A stretch of DNA of 5,187 nt, from positions 1 through 5,187 of the forward strand of contig CAXMQQ010000056.1 in the NCBI GenBank assembly GCA_964195545.1. Direction: 5' to 3'. Shown here piece after piece: positions 1-5,054 of this stretch. Made by a program: the position numbers and the translations under genes. Below the pieces are notes generated by a model. The model ran no database searches, had not been told where the DNA came from, and saw only the letters and a program-made list of their open reading frames with translations. The stretch is from JAHEEL01 sp964195545 (lineage in GTDB: Bacteria > Actinomycetota > Acidimicrobiia > Spongiisociales > UBA5794). Each line of letters starts with the position of its first letter. Position 1 is the stretch's first letter.

Positions 1-92
1 CGACCCAACACGCGGCTGATCGACCGCAGCGACTCACCCGCCTCGAACCTGTCCCACAACTCAGCCTTCTCCAACTCAGAGAACCGTTCCAC
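1..92 (-). CDS. IS30-family transposase, N-terminal fragment (cut by window edge)
   Basis: Only the first 30 codons are in the window; the gene continues past base 1. The product starts MERFSELEKAELWDRF and continues with EAGESLRSISRVLGR. This is the N-terminal helix-turn-helix region seen in actinobacterial IS30-family transposases, where it binds the element's terminal inverted repeats; the DDE catalytic domain would lie outside the window. The GTG start at 92-90 is chosen because a near-perfect Shine-Dalgarno (GGAGGTGA, 104-97) sits 4 nt upstream and the family similarity begins there. An IS30-type terminal repeat lies 28 bp upstream of the start codon, at 120-139, as expected for the 5' end of such an element. 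Whether the transposase is intact cannot be seen. Confidence 0.8.
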   Translation of the reverse strand, partial: MERFSELEKAELWDRFEAGESLRSISRVLG

Positions 93-96
93 AACC

Positions 97-104
97 TCAC
101 CTCC
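97..104 (-). promoter_or_regulatory. Ribosome binding site of the IS30 transposase
   Basis: Minus-strand GGAGGTGA lies 4 nt before the GTG at 92-90. It fixes that GTG as the start; no ATG in the same frame competes. Confidence 0.7.
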
Positions 105-119
105 ATACGAGACACCAAC

Positions 120-212
120 TCTCGTCGAAGGTGATGCAACGACCACCTGAAATCACAGCACATATGGACGGCCTACATACGACGAACGGCGATTGCATCG
201 CTGTTGACAAGA
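120..212. repeat. Face-to-face inverted repeat pair resembling IS30 ends
   Basis: The minus strand of 139-120 reads TTGCATCACCTTCGACGAGA and the plus strand of 193-212 reads TTGCATCGCTGTTGACAAGA. They match at 15 of 20 positions, and four of the five differences are transitions. Their TTGCATC tips face each other across 53 bp (140-192). The left arm belongs to the IS30-type element at the window edge. The right arm is an orphan end pointing into the repeat at 203-340, with no transposase behind it. It may be the remnant of a second related element. Confidence 0.5.
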
Positions 213-340
213 AGCGTCGCGACACGGCGTGGCGTTTGAAGCAAAGGTGTCGTGGCCAGTCGCTTCGAGAGAGAAACGTCGCTAGACGGAGGCGATTTGC
301 GAACGAAGCATCGGTTGAGCAAGCGTGTCCATCCCCGAAG
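203..340 (+). repeat. Diverged copy A of an interspersed repeat
   Basis: This lies in the gene-free stretch 143-417 downstream of the 8-oxoguanine deaminase-like gene. It resembles 3562-3648 in the same orientation. Shared blocks are GACAAGAAGCGTCGC (206-220) against GACGAGAAGCGTGGC, and an end block from AACGAAGC (302-309) to CGAAG (336-340). The end block has the same length (39 bp) in both copies, with about 25 of 39 bases matching, concentrated at its two ends. Copy A is about 55 bp longer, apparently through an internal partial duplication, since GAGAGAGAAACGTCGCTAG near 267 echoes the block at 206. Nothing protein-coding is convincing here. Confidence 0.45.
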
Positions 341-343
341 CTA

Positions 344-376
344 CCGGATTCGATGTGCGAGTTCGGAATCGTCCGG
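344..376 (-). terminator. Imperfect stem-loop downstream of the deaminase pair
   Basis: CCGGA (344-348) pairs with TCCGG (372-376), and internal GATTC/GAATC segments can pair in an alternative register. It sits about 40 bp beyond the stop at 418, where a terminator for the amidohydrolase operon would be expected. There is no T-tract after it on the minus strand, so an intrinsic terminator is only weakly supported. Confidence 0.22.
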
Positions 377-417
377 AAGAATGAAGAAGATCGCGATGCG
401 CCTCGACGCCTTTGCCG

Positions 418-1755
418 TCACGCTGTTCCGAACAGTCGCATGGCTTGGGCATGGTGCTCGTGGCGTAGCTCTTCAAGATCGAAGCCGATGGGCTCACCGT
501 CGATCACTTGCCACCGGCCGGCGACCATCACTCGGTCGGCTCCGTGCGCACCGCAGAGAACGAGTGCAGCCAGCGGGTCGTGGCTGCCCGAGAAGCGAGG
601 CTCGTCCAGTGTGAAGAGAGCGATGTCGGCCTCCATGCCCACCGCGATTCTCCCGATGTCAGCACGTCCGAGACACGCGGCCGATCCCGTCGTTGCCCAG
701 CGCAGCGCATCGAGATGGCTCACCGCGTCAGCGCCGTAGTTCAGGCGGTTCAGGAGAAAGGCATCTCTGACCGCTTCCATCATGTTGGAGTTGTCGTTGG
801 ATGCTGAGCCGTCCACGCCCAGACCGATCGGGCTGCCGGCCGCTTCGAGATCCTGCGTGCGGCACGAACCCGACGCGAGGAGCATGTTCGATGTCGGGCA
901 ATGCGAGACCCCGACGCCCGATGCGCCGAGCCGTGCGATCTCATCGTCGCTGAAGTGAATCCCGTGAGCGAGCCAGGTACGGGGCGTCAACCAGCCGACT
1001 TCTTCGAGGTAGTCGACCGGGCGTTGTCCGAACACTTGAGAGCAGTAGGCGATCTCGTCGAGGGTTTCGCCGCAGTGTGTGTGCATGCGGCTGTCGTGAC
1101 AAGCCGCGAGCTCCGCTGTTTCTCTCATGAGGTTCTTCGTGGCATTGAACGGTGAGCAAGGTGCGAGACCGATCTGGATCATCGCTCCCGGAGCATTGTC
1201 GTGATACCGCTCGAGAACCCTCGCACAGTCGGCGAGGATCTCGTCGTCGTCCTGGACGAGACTGGCCGGGGTTAGACCCCCTTGCTTGTCGCTCATCGAT
1301 CCACGGGTGATGAACGCCCGGATGCCGACGGCTCGGGCCTCTTCGACTTGAGTGTCGACGGAGCCCTCCAAGCCGGCCGGATACAGGTAGTGGTGGTCGC
1401 TGGCTGTCGTGCAACCGGAGAGGAGTAGTTCGGTGTACGCCATCCGGGTGGCCAGTCGCAAGGCATCAGGAGTGAATCGCTCCCACACCGGGTACAGCCC
1501 CTCCAGCCACGGAAACAGAGGCTTGTTCAGCGCTACTGGATGGGCGCGGGTCATCGTTTGGAAGAAGTGATGGTGCGTGTTGATGAGTCCCGGAATGATG
1601 ACGTGTGATCCGGCATCGAAGGCTTCGTCAACCGGCGTCGTAGGCGTTGATCCCGACGCCACGAGCTCAACGATCTTGGTGCTTTCGACGACGATCCCAC
1701 CGTCGGCGTCTTCGGCGAGAATCCCGAGGGGGTTCTTGATCCACGTCGCGGTCAC
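418..1755 (-). CDS. 8-oxoguanine deaminase-like amidohydrolase
   Basis: This 445-aa cytoplasmic metal-dependent hydrolase of the COG0402 amidohydrolase superfamily probably deaminates 8-oxoguanine to urate, or a closely related purine. The resemblance to characterised 8-oxoguanine deaminases (Pseudomonas Pa0142 type) runs the full length. It includes TWIKNPLGIL near residue 5, PGLINTHHHFFQT (55-67), LSGCTTASDHHYLYPAGLE (112-130), TRGSMS (150-155), LAPCSPFNAT (197-206), WLAHGIHF (261-268), SHCPTSNM (284-291) and LGVDGSASNDNSNMMEAVR (312-330). Predicted metal ligands are H61, H63, H227 and D315; E230 and H264 are the expected catalytic residues, so the site looks intact. The GTG at 1755 is preferred because it overlaps the upstream stop (GTGA) and the homology begins at once; an ATG at 1836 would add 27 arginine-rich residues encoded inside the previous gene. 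A modest AAGGCGG site lies 10 nt upstream. Hydroxyatrazine-type (AtzB/TrzN-like) substrates are the main alternative. Confidence 0.88.
   Translation of the reverse strand: MTATWIKNPLGILAEDADGGIVVESTKIVELVASGSTPTTPVDEAFDAGSHVIIPGLINTHHHFFQTMTRAHPVALNKPLFPWLEGLYPVWERFTPDALRLATRMAYTELLLSGCTTASDHHYLYPAGLEGSVDTQVEEARAVGIRAFITRGSMSDKQGGLTPASLVQDDDEILADCARVLERYHDNAPGAMIQIGLAPCSPFNATKNLMRETAELAACHDSRMHTHCGETLDEIAYCSQVFGQRPVDYLEEVGWLTPRTWLAHGIHFSDDEIARLGASGVGVSHCPTSNMLLASGSCRTQDLEAAGSPIGLGVDGSASNDNSNMMEAVRDAFLLNRLNYGADAVSHLDALRWATTGSAACLGRADIGRIAVGMEADIALFTLDEPRFSGSHDPLAALVLCGAHGADRVMVAGRWQVIDGEPIGFDLEELRHEHHAQAMRLFGTA
1752..1755 (-). promoter_or_regulatory. GTGA start/stop overlap coupling the two amidohydrolases
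   Basis: On the minus strand GTG (1755-1753) begins the downstream enzyme and TGA (1754-1752) ends the upstream one. This four-base overlap implies one transcript and translational coupling, favouring balanced synthesis of the two proteins. Confidence 0.8.
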
Positions 1756-3125
1756 ACGACGCTCGCCGCCTTCATCGCCGCCACCGTGCGTGCGGAGTCG
1801 GCGCCCAACTTCTCGACGTCGAGCCACGGCACGCAACCGTCGACGACAAGCGGTCGCCCTCCGACGAAGGAGTGGCGAACGTCAAACGCACCGCCCGAGA
1901 CAATTGGCGCAATCGTCGGATCGTGTTGTCCGAAATATCGGGGCTGTTTCAACTCAAGCAGCACAATGTCGGCGGCCTTGCCGGGCTCGAGCGTCCCGAC
2001 CTCGTCGAAACCGAGCGCGGCGGCTCCGCCTGCCGTCGCCCAGTGCATCACGGCTTCGGCGGTGGTCGCGGTCGGGCCACCGATTCCCCGATGGATCGTG
2101 AAGGCGGAGTACAGCGCCTGGGCCATGTCGCCCGCCTCGTTCGCCGACGTCCCGTCGACACCAAGGGAGACGACTCCTCCCATCGCTGCAAACTGCGGCG
2201 CCGGAGCGATCCCCGAGCCGAGACGCAGGTTGGATTGCGGACAGTGGGCCATCGCCGTTCCGGCCTGGGCGAGGAGCCCCAATTCGTCCTCGTCGCACTT
2301 CACCAGGTGGGCGAACCAGACGTCGGGTCCGATCCACTCCTGCTCGGCCATCCAATGCACGGGTCGCTTCCCGAACCGGTCGACGGTCGAACTCACGTAG
2401 GTGTCGTTTTCGGACAGGTGCGTGTGCATCTGGATGCCGAGGCGGCGAGCGGTCTGTGCCACTTCACGCACTTCCCCCTCGCGGAGATTGAACACGGTCG
2501 TCACCGGGGCGGCGACAACCCGGGTCATCGCTAGACCGGACGGGTCGTGCCACCGCGCGGTGGCCGCCTCGATGCCCGACAGCATCTGATCGAGGGTCTC
2601 GGTCGGTGCCGGTGGCAGATCGGCCTGGTGCCACGGCCGACCGTGCGTGAGACCACCACGACCGAGAACGAATCGCATGCCGAACCGGGCAGCGGTCTCG
2701 ACGAGGACCTCAGCCGGGTCGTAGTCGTAGCGGTCCGAGAAGATGTAGTGCATGTCGAACACCGTGGTCGTTCCGGAGAGCGCCAGTTCAGCCAGGCCCA
2801 CAGTGACCGATAGTCGCATCGCTTCTTCGTCGAGCGTCGACCAGAATCGGTACGGACCTTCCATCACCCAGTCGTCGAGACCGCCGTTGATCGTCGCAGG
2901 AATCGACTTCATCAGGCTCTGGAACAGATGGTGGTGAGTGTTCACAAAACCGGGTGTCACCACGCAACCGGACGCGTCAACGGTGTCTTCGCCCCGTCGG
3001 GGTTCAAGATCGCCAATCTCTGTGATTACACCGTTGTTCACCCGGATGGATCCGGTGAACCGTTCGTCTTCACCGGTGCGACCGGTCAGGCCGTGCTCGA
3101 TGCCGGTGACAAGGAAACTGCTCAT
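1752..3125 (-). CDS. COG0402 amidohydrolase, probable purine/N-heterocycle deaminase
   Basis: This 457-aa amidohydrolase-superfamily enzyme is a paralogue of its downstream neighbour. A beta-sandwich start (about 1-58, with residues 375-430 returning to it) encloses a metal-binding TIM barrel. Visible signatures are PGFVNTHHHLFQSL (58-71), SGTTTVFDMHY (117-127), IQMHTHLSEN (231-240), WFAHLVKC (270-277), MAHCPQSNLRLGSG (292-305), LGVDGTSANE (321-330) and LEPGKAADIVLLEL (379-392). Predicted metal ligands are H64, H66, H236 and D324, with E239 and H273 catalytic, so it should be active. The ATG at 3125 has AAGGGG 8 nt upstream and the family similarity begins right after it; the ATG at 3251 would add 42 unconserved residues. 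Its stop overlaps the GTG of the next gene, so the two are translationally coupled. The substrate cannot be read from sequence: it lacks the TRGSMS and AHG motifs of its partner. Guanine, isoxanthopterin or an s-triazine-like compound are possible. Confidence 0.85.
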   Translation of the reverse strand: MSSFLVTGIEHGLTGRTGEDERFTGSIRVNNGVITEIGDLEPRRGEDTVDASGCVVTPGFVNTHHHLFQSLMKSIPATINGGLDDWVMEGPYRFWSTLDEEAMRLSVTVGLAELALSGTTTVFDMHYIFSDRYDYDPAEVLVETAARFGMRFVLGRGGLTHGRPWHQADLPPAPTETLDQMLSGIEAATARWHDPSGLAMTRVVAAPVTTVFNLREGEVREVAQTARRLGIQMHTHLSENDTYVSSTVDRFGKRPVHWMAEQEWIGPDVWFAHLVKCDEDELGLLAQAGTAMAHCPQSNLRLGSGIAPAPQFAAMGGVVSLGVDGTSANEAGDMAQALYSAFTIHRGIGGPTATTAEAVMHWATAGGAAALGFDEVGTLEPGKAADIVLLELKQPRYFGQHDPTIAPIVSGGAFDVRHSFVGGRPLVVDGCVPWLDVEKLGADSARTVAAMKAASVV

Positions 3126-3133
3126 ACTGTTCG

Positions 3134-3139
3134 CCCCTT
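3134..3139 (-). promoter_or_regulatory. Ribosome binding site of the first amidohydrolase
   Basis: AAGGGG on the minus strand lies 8 nt before the ATG at 3125. It decides the start against the longer reading from 3251. Confidence 0.6.
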
Positions 3140-3320
3140 GGTATCCGCCCGAATGACGCACCGCATGTCGAGGCTGGCCCGACGAGAGTGCGCCAGTTCG
3201 GAACCCGACGCCCAATCTCCGGCTGCTTGGAGTGGTTCGTCGAGACAACATATTTGCCGTATCGCAGCAGAAATGATGCTAGTGCTGCGACCACCAACCT
3301 TTGCGCTGTTCTGTCGGCCA

Positions 3321-3342
3321 GGGACGCCGCCCGCGGCGTCCT
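3321..3342. repeat. GC-rich hairpin
   Basis: GGACGCCG (3322-3329) and CGGCGTCC (3334-3341) form a perfect 8-bp stem with a four-base loop (CCCG), extendable by a G-T pair. There is no T-run on either side. It could be a transcript-leader structure or operator for the amidohydrolases, about 200 bp upstream of their start, or part of decayed repeat DNA. Confidence 0.4.
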
Positions 3343-3561
3343 CGTCCTCGCCGCAGTCCCGACTGCGCCTTCGTCCTGCGTCCTTGCGCTCAACGCCCCT
3401 GACTCGACATCGACACCCCGAACGTTGGTGGACACAGCATTAGCAGTGCGATTGGACACGTACACAACAACAGTGAAACGTCGGCAAGGGAGCTTCTGCC
3501 CGTCGTCCATTGGGTCTTGGAGCGTCTCCCGACCGGCGCAATCCGAGACCTGTGAGGCACT

Positions 3562-3648
3562 TCTGACGAGAAGCGTGGCCTGGTGGACGGCGCGACGCTT
3601 CTTCAACGAAGCGTCGGTGGGGGAGTGTGGGTTGTCCTCGAAGTGACG
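3562..3648 (+). repeat. Copy B of the interspersed repeat, with a perfect hairpin
   Basis: This resembles 203-340 in the same orientation (see copy A). Its core is a perfect 9-bp stem: CGACGCTTC (3593-3601) and GAAGCGTCG (3608-3616) around a TTCAAC loop. GTCGGTGGGGGAGTGTGG and TTGTCCTCGAAGTGACGC follow. Its start, GACGAGAAGCGTGGC (3565-3579), shares GACGAGA with the IS30-type end at 120-139. On the minus strand, entry into this element coincides with the loss of similarity in the small membrane protein ORF. Most of this copy lies in the gene-free interval. Confidence 0.5.
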
Positions 3649-3866
3649 CTTCCTGCCCAAAGCAGGAGGAAGGCCCATGCCACCGCGGTGGTACCGAAGT
3701 GCTTGGAAAACATCAGGCCCGCTCTCTGCATCGGTTCATCAAGTTGCAGAAGCCACTCTGTGGGAGGTGGGAAGAACACCACTATTCCGACGATCAGATC
3801 AGCGATTGCCCCTGTCCAATAGGCGATTCTTGCCCAGAGAACTCGTTTCACACAAACGTGATCCAT
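3603..3866 (-). pseudogene. Small integral membrane protein, probably truncated at its C-terminus
   Basis: The 87-aa product has two hydrophobic segments: about 14-33 (IAYWTGAIADLIVGIVVFF) and about 57-71 (containing AVAWAFLLLWA). The RIAYWTGAIAD opening and the tryptophan-rich second helix ending LLLWA resemble uncharacterised bacterial membrane proteins of roughly 130-150 aa with four helices, judged from memory. In those, a charged loop and two more helices follow; here the frame passes into GSVTSRTTHTPPPTLR, encoded by repeat copy B, and stops at 3603. The C-terminal half is not found in any frame downstream. The ATG at 3866 has no clear Shine-Dalgarno and lies 17 bp after the stop of the 57-aa ORF, suggesting membership of the hydrolase operon. 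Function is unknown; a genuinely short two-helix protein is the alternative. Confidence 0.5.
3649..3669. repeat. Hairpin at the repeat/membrane-gene junction
   Basis: CTTCCTGC (3649-3656) pairs with GCAGGAGG (3662-3669), an 8-bp stem with one wobble and a CCAAA loop. It spans the point where the membrane protein loses family similarity, so it may mark the repeat boundary. Confidence 0.35.
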
Positions 3867-3883
3867 CGTTCATCGAAACAGCA

Positions 3884-4057
3884 TCATGACCGATGTGCCG
3901 ACCAAGCCGCATGAAACCCGCGGTGAGGTTTCTTCAGAAGCCCTTCGGGACCTCTATCGAGATCTTCCCAACCCGCTCTTGGCCCGATCGGTACCGTGAA
4001 CACGCGATTGGGTGCGTCCGCAACGCGTACCACTCTGTCCTCGACCGGATCAGTCAT
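3884..4057 (-). CDS. Uncharacterised 57-aa protein, coupled to the alpha/beta hydrolase
   Basis: The product starts MTDPVEDRVVRVADAP and ends AAWSAHRS. It is charged and mostly hydrophilic, with no signal peptide, membrane segment or motif I recognise. The ATG at 4057 is supported by a GGAGG site (4068-4064) 6 nt upstream, located inside the end of the hydrolase gene. The ORF overlaps the hydrolase stop by 8 bp (ATGACTGA), typical of a co-translated operon partner. The first half favours G/C third positions more than the second half, so this may be the intact start of a gene whose remainder has decayed. It could be a real small protein or a fragment; no function is assigned. Confidence 0.45.
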   Translation of the reverse strand: MTDPVEDRVVRVADAPNRVFTVPIGPRAGWEDLDRGPEGLLKKPHRGFHAAWSAHRS

Positions 4058-4946
4058 GCGGTGCCTCCGCACCAGTCGTCCCATCCAAAAGCTCCCGCAG
4101 CACCGTCGTCATGTGCTCGATGTGCCACAGATGGCCCGCCCGCGGAACGACGTGGACCGTGCAATCCGGCAGGGCCCGCTCGAGGAACCGACCGACGGCG
4201 GGTGGGGCACTGGTGTCGTCTTCCGGTTGCCACACGCTGACTGGGGCGTTGATTTCGGAGAGGTCGAACGGCCAGGGACGTGATTGGTTGATCACGTCCT
4301 GGGCGTAGCCGGCGGCCCGTCGCGTTACCGCATCTTCCGACATGGCAGTGGCCAGAGCGCGGCGCACCGCTGGTTGCCGGAGCGCCGCTTGATCCACATC
4401 GGAAAGCTTGCGACCCATCATGCTGACGAAGCGATCGACGTCTCGGCGCTGCAGCCACGCAAGCAGCTTCATGTTCGCCCGCATCAGCCAGGGTGCCCGG
4501 CGAGCTAACAGATAGGCCCTGCGGTTGGTGCTGCTGACGGCATCGAGAATCTCCGGCTCCGGCGGACCCGGGGTGCTGACCACGGCGACCGCGTTGATCC
4601 GCTCGGGGATCTTCCAGGCACAGGCCAAGGCTCCGGGCCCACCGCCCGAAACGCCAACCAGCGCGAAGCTGTCGACCCCGAGGGCGTCGGCCATATTCGA
4701 TACGTCATCAGGCCAGTCTACGTAGCTCATGCCCGGCTTGAAATCGGAGAGCCCATAGCCGGGCCGGTCGGGGGTGATCAGACGCAGTCCCTCGAGGAAG
4801 GGGAAGCCCGGTAGCTGCTGCCAGAAGCGTCGATCACCCGGGGCACCGTGTAGCAGCACCACCGGAACACCGGCTTCATCGCCGTGCTCCGAGTAGCTTA
4901 GAGCCCGCCCATCAGGGAGTTGGATGCTGTTCTCGTGCTCGAACAT
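4050..4946 (-). CDS. Alpha/beta-fold hydrolase
   Basis: This 298-aa product is a complete soluble hydrolase with a Ser-Asp-His triad. Motifs in order are VVLLHGAPGDRRFW (29-42), whose HG region forms part of the oxyanion hole; TPDRPGYGLSD (58-68); the nucleophile elbow VGVSGGGPGAL (97-107) with S100; a helical cap at roughly 125-225; WQPEDDTSAPP (239-249) with D244 (or D243) as the acid; and RAGHLWHIEH (269-278) with H272. Length and layout match the family. No signal peptide or membrane segment is present, so it should act in the cytoplasm on an ester, lactone or C-C bond; the substrate cannot be named. The ATG at 4946 has GAAGGAG (4960-4954) 7 nt upstream. It follows a 43-residue C-terminal fragment of another gene by 108 bp and is overlapped at its end by the 57-aa ORF. 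Confidence 0.9.
   Translation of the reverse strand: MFEHENSIQLPDGRALSYSEHGDEAGVPVVLLHGAPGDRRFWQQLPGFPFLEGLRLITPDRPGYGLSDFKPGMSYVDWPDDVSNMADALGVDSFALVGVSGGGPGALACAWKIPERINAVAVVSTPGPPEPEILDAVSSTNRRAYLLARRAPWLMRANMKLLAWLQRRDVDRFVSMMGRKLSDVDQAALRQPAVRRALATAMSEDAVTRRAAGYAQDVINQSRPWPFDLSEINAPVSVWQPEDDTSAPPAVGRFLERALPDCTVHVVPRAGHLWHIEHMTTVLRELLDGTTGAEAPHD
4064..4068 (-). promoter_or_regulatory. Ribosome binding site of the 57-aa ORF
   Basis: Minus-strand GGAGG lies 6 nt before the ATG at 4057. It favours this start over the ATG at 4084, which would add nine residues without a site of this quality. Confidence 0.5.
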
Positions 4947-4953
4947 TTGGTGA

Positions 4954-4960
4954 CTCCTTC
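4954..4960 (-). promoter_or_regulatory. Ribosome binding site of the alpha/beta hydrolase
   Basis: GAAGGAG on the minus strand, 7 nt before the ATG at 4946. Strong and well spaced. Confidence 0.7.
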
Positions 4961-5001
4961 AGGTCTCTGATTGTCGGTGTGAACCGGTGATGTAGCCCGG
5001 T

Positions 5002-5012
5002 CCTTGGCAAGG
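5002..5012. promoter_or_regulatory. Short palindrome upstream of the alpha/beta hydrolase
   Basis: CCTTGGCAAGG is a perfect 5-bp inverted repeat around one base, about 55 bp upstream of the hydrolase start in the 108-bp gap after the preceding gene. It could be half of an operator or chance. No promoter hexamers are convincing nearby. Confidence 0.2.
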
Positions 5013-5054
5013 CATACTGCTGATGTGCCGAGGATCCAGTCGCACCACTACGCG

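Larger units (their letters stand above)
1..142 (-). mobile_element. 5' end of an IS30-family insertion sequence
   Basis: This stretch combines the transposase start (92 down to 1), its ribosome binding site, and a putative terminal inverted repeat read on the minus strand from 139 to 120 (TTGCATCACCTTCGACGAGA). TTGCATC followed by a purine-rich, TTGA-like tract resembles the ends of actinobacterial IS30 elements, from memory of the family. The exact outer boundary is inferred and could lie a few bases either side of 142. The other end and any target duplication are outside the window. Confidence 0.6.
3126..3602. other. Gene-free interval upstream of the amidohydrolase operon
   Basis: About 470 bp with no convincing gene. 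Open frames exist on both strands, but their products are low-complexity, rich in Arg, Ser, Ala and Pro, and carry no recognisable motif. The promoter of the amidohydrolase pair should lie here. A/T-richer sequence around 3248-3285 (minus strand, containing AAATATGTTG) is the most plausible site, but no clean -35/-10 pair is visible. The interval also holds a GC-rich hairpin (3321-3342) and most of repeat copy B. Confidence 0.5.

Noticed and set aside
131..739. Long plus-strand open frame of about 200 codons
   Set aside because: It runs antisense to the end of the 8-oxoguanine deaminase-like gene and over repeat copy A. The product is Arg/Ser-rich without motifs and there is no fitting ribosome binding site.
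1756..1836. N-terminal extension of the 8-oxoguanine deaminase-like protein to the ATG at 1836
   Set aside because: The extra 27 residues are Arg/Gly-rich and lie inside the preceding gene. The GTG at 1755 with the GTGA overlap fits both family length and coupling.
1577..2101. Plus-strand open frames opposite the amidohydrolases (also 1786-2400, 1872-2534 and 2928-3443)
   Set aside because: Antisense shadows caused by high GC content; the minus-strand genes have clear family motifs throughout.
3126..3251. N-terminal extension of the first amidohydrolase to the ATG at 3251
   Set aside because: The 42 added residues look like translated leader. The ATG at 3125 has AAGGGG at good spacing and begins at the expected beta-sandwich strand.
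3248..3290. Candidate promoter upstream of the amidohydrolase pair (minus strand, TTTCTG and TATGTT)
   Set aside because: The spacing is about 15 bp and both hexamers match poorly, so it is mentioned only as the likeliest area and not called as a site.
3188..3646. Plus-strand open frame of 152 codons ending RRFFNEASVGECGLSSK
   Set aside because: The only notable part is its tail, which comes from repeat copy B; a similar tail (FANEASV...SPK) appears in copy A. The rest is low-complexity, so the similarity is best explained at DNA level.
3070..3678. Minus-strand open frame of 202 codons starting MGLPPALGRKRHFEDNP
   Set aside because: It overlaps the well-supported first amidohydrolase start in another frame and has no domain. 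The opening is translated repeat sequence.
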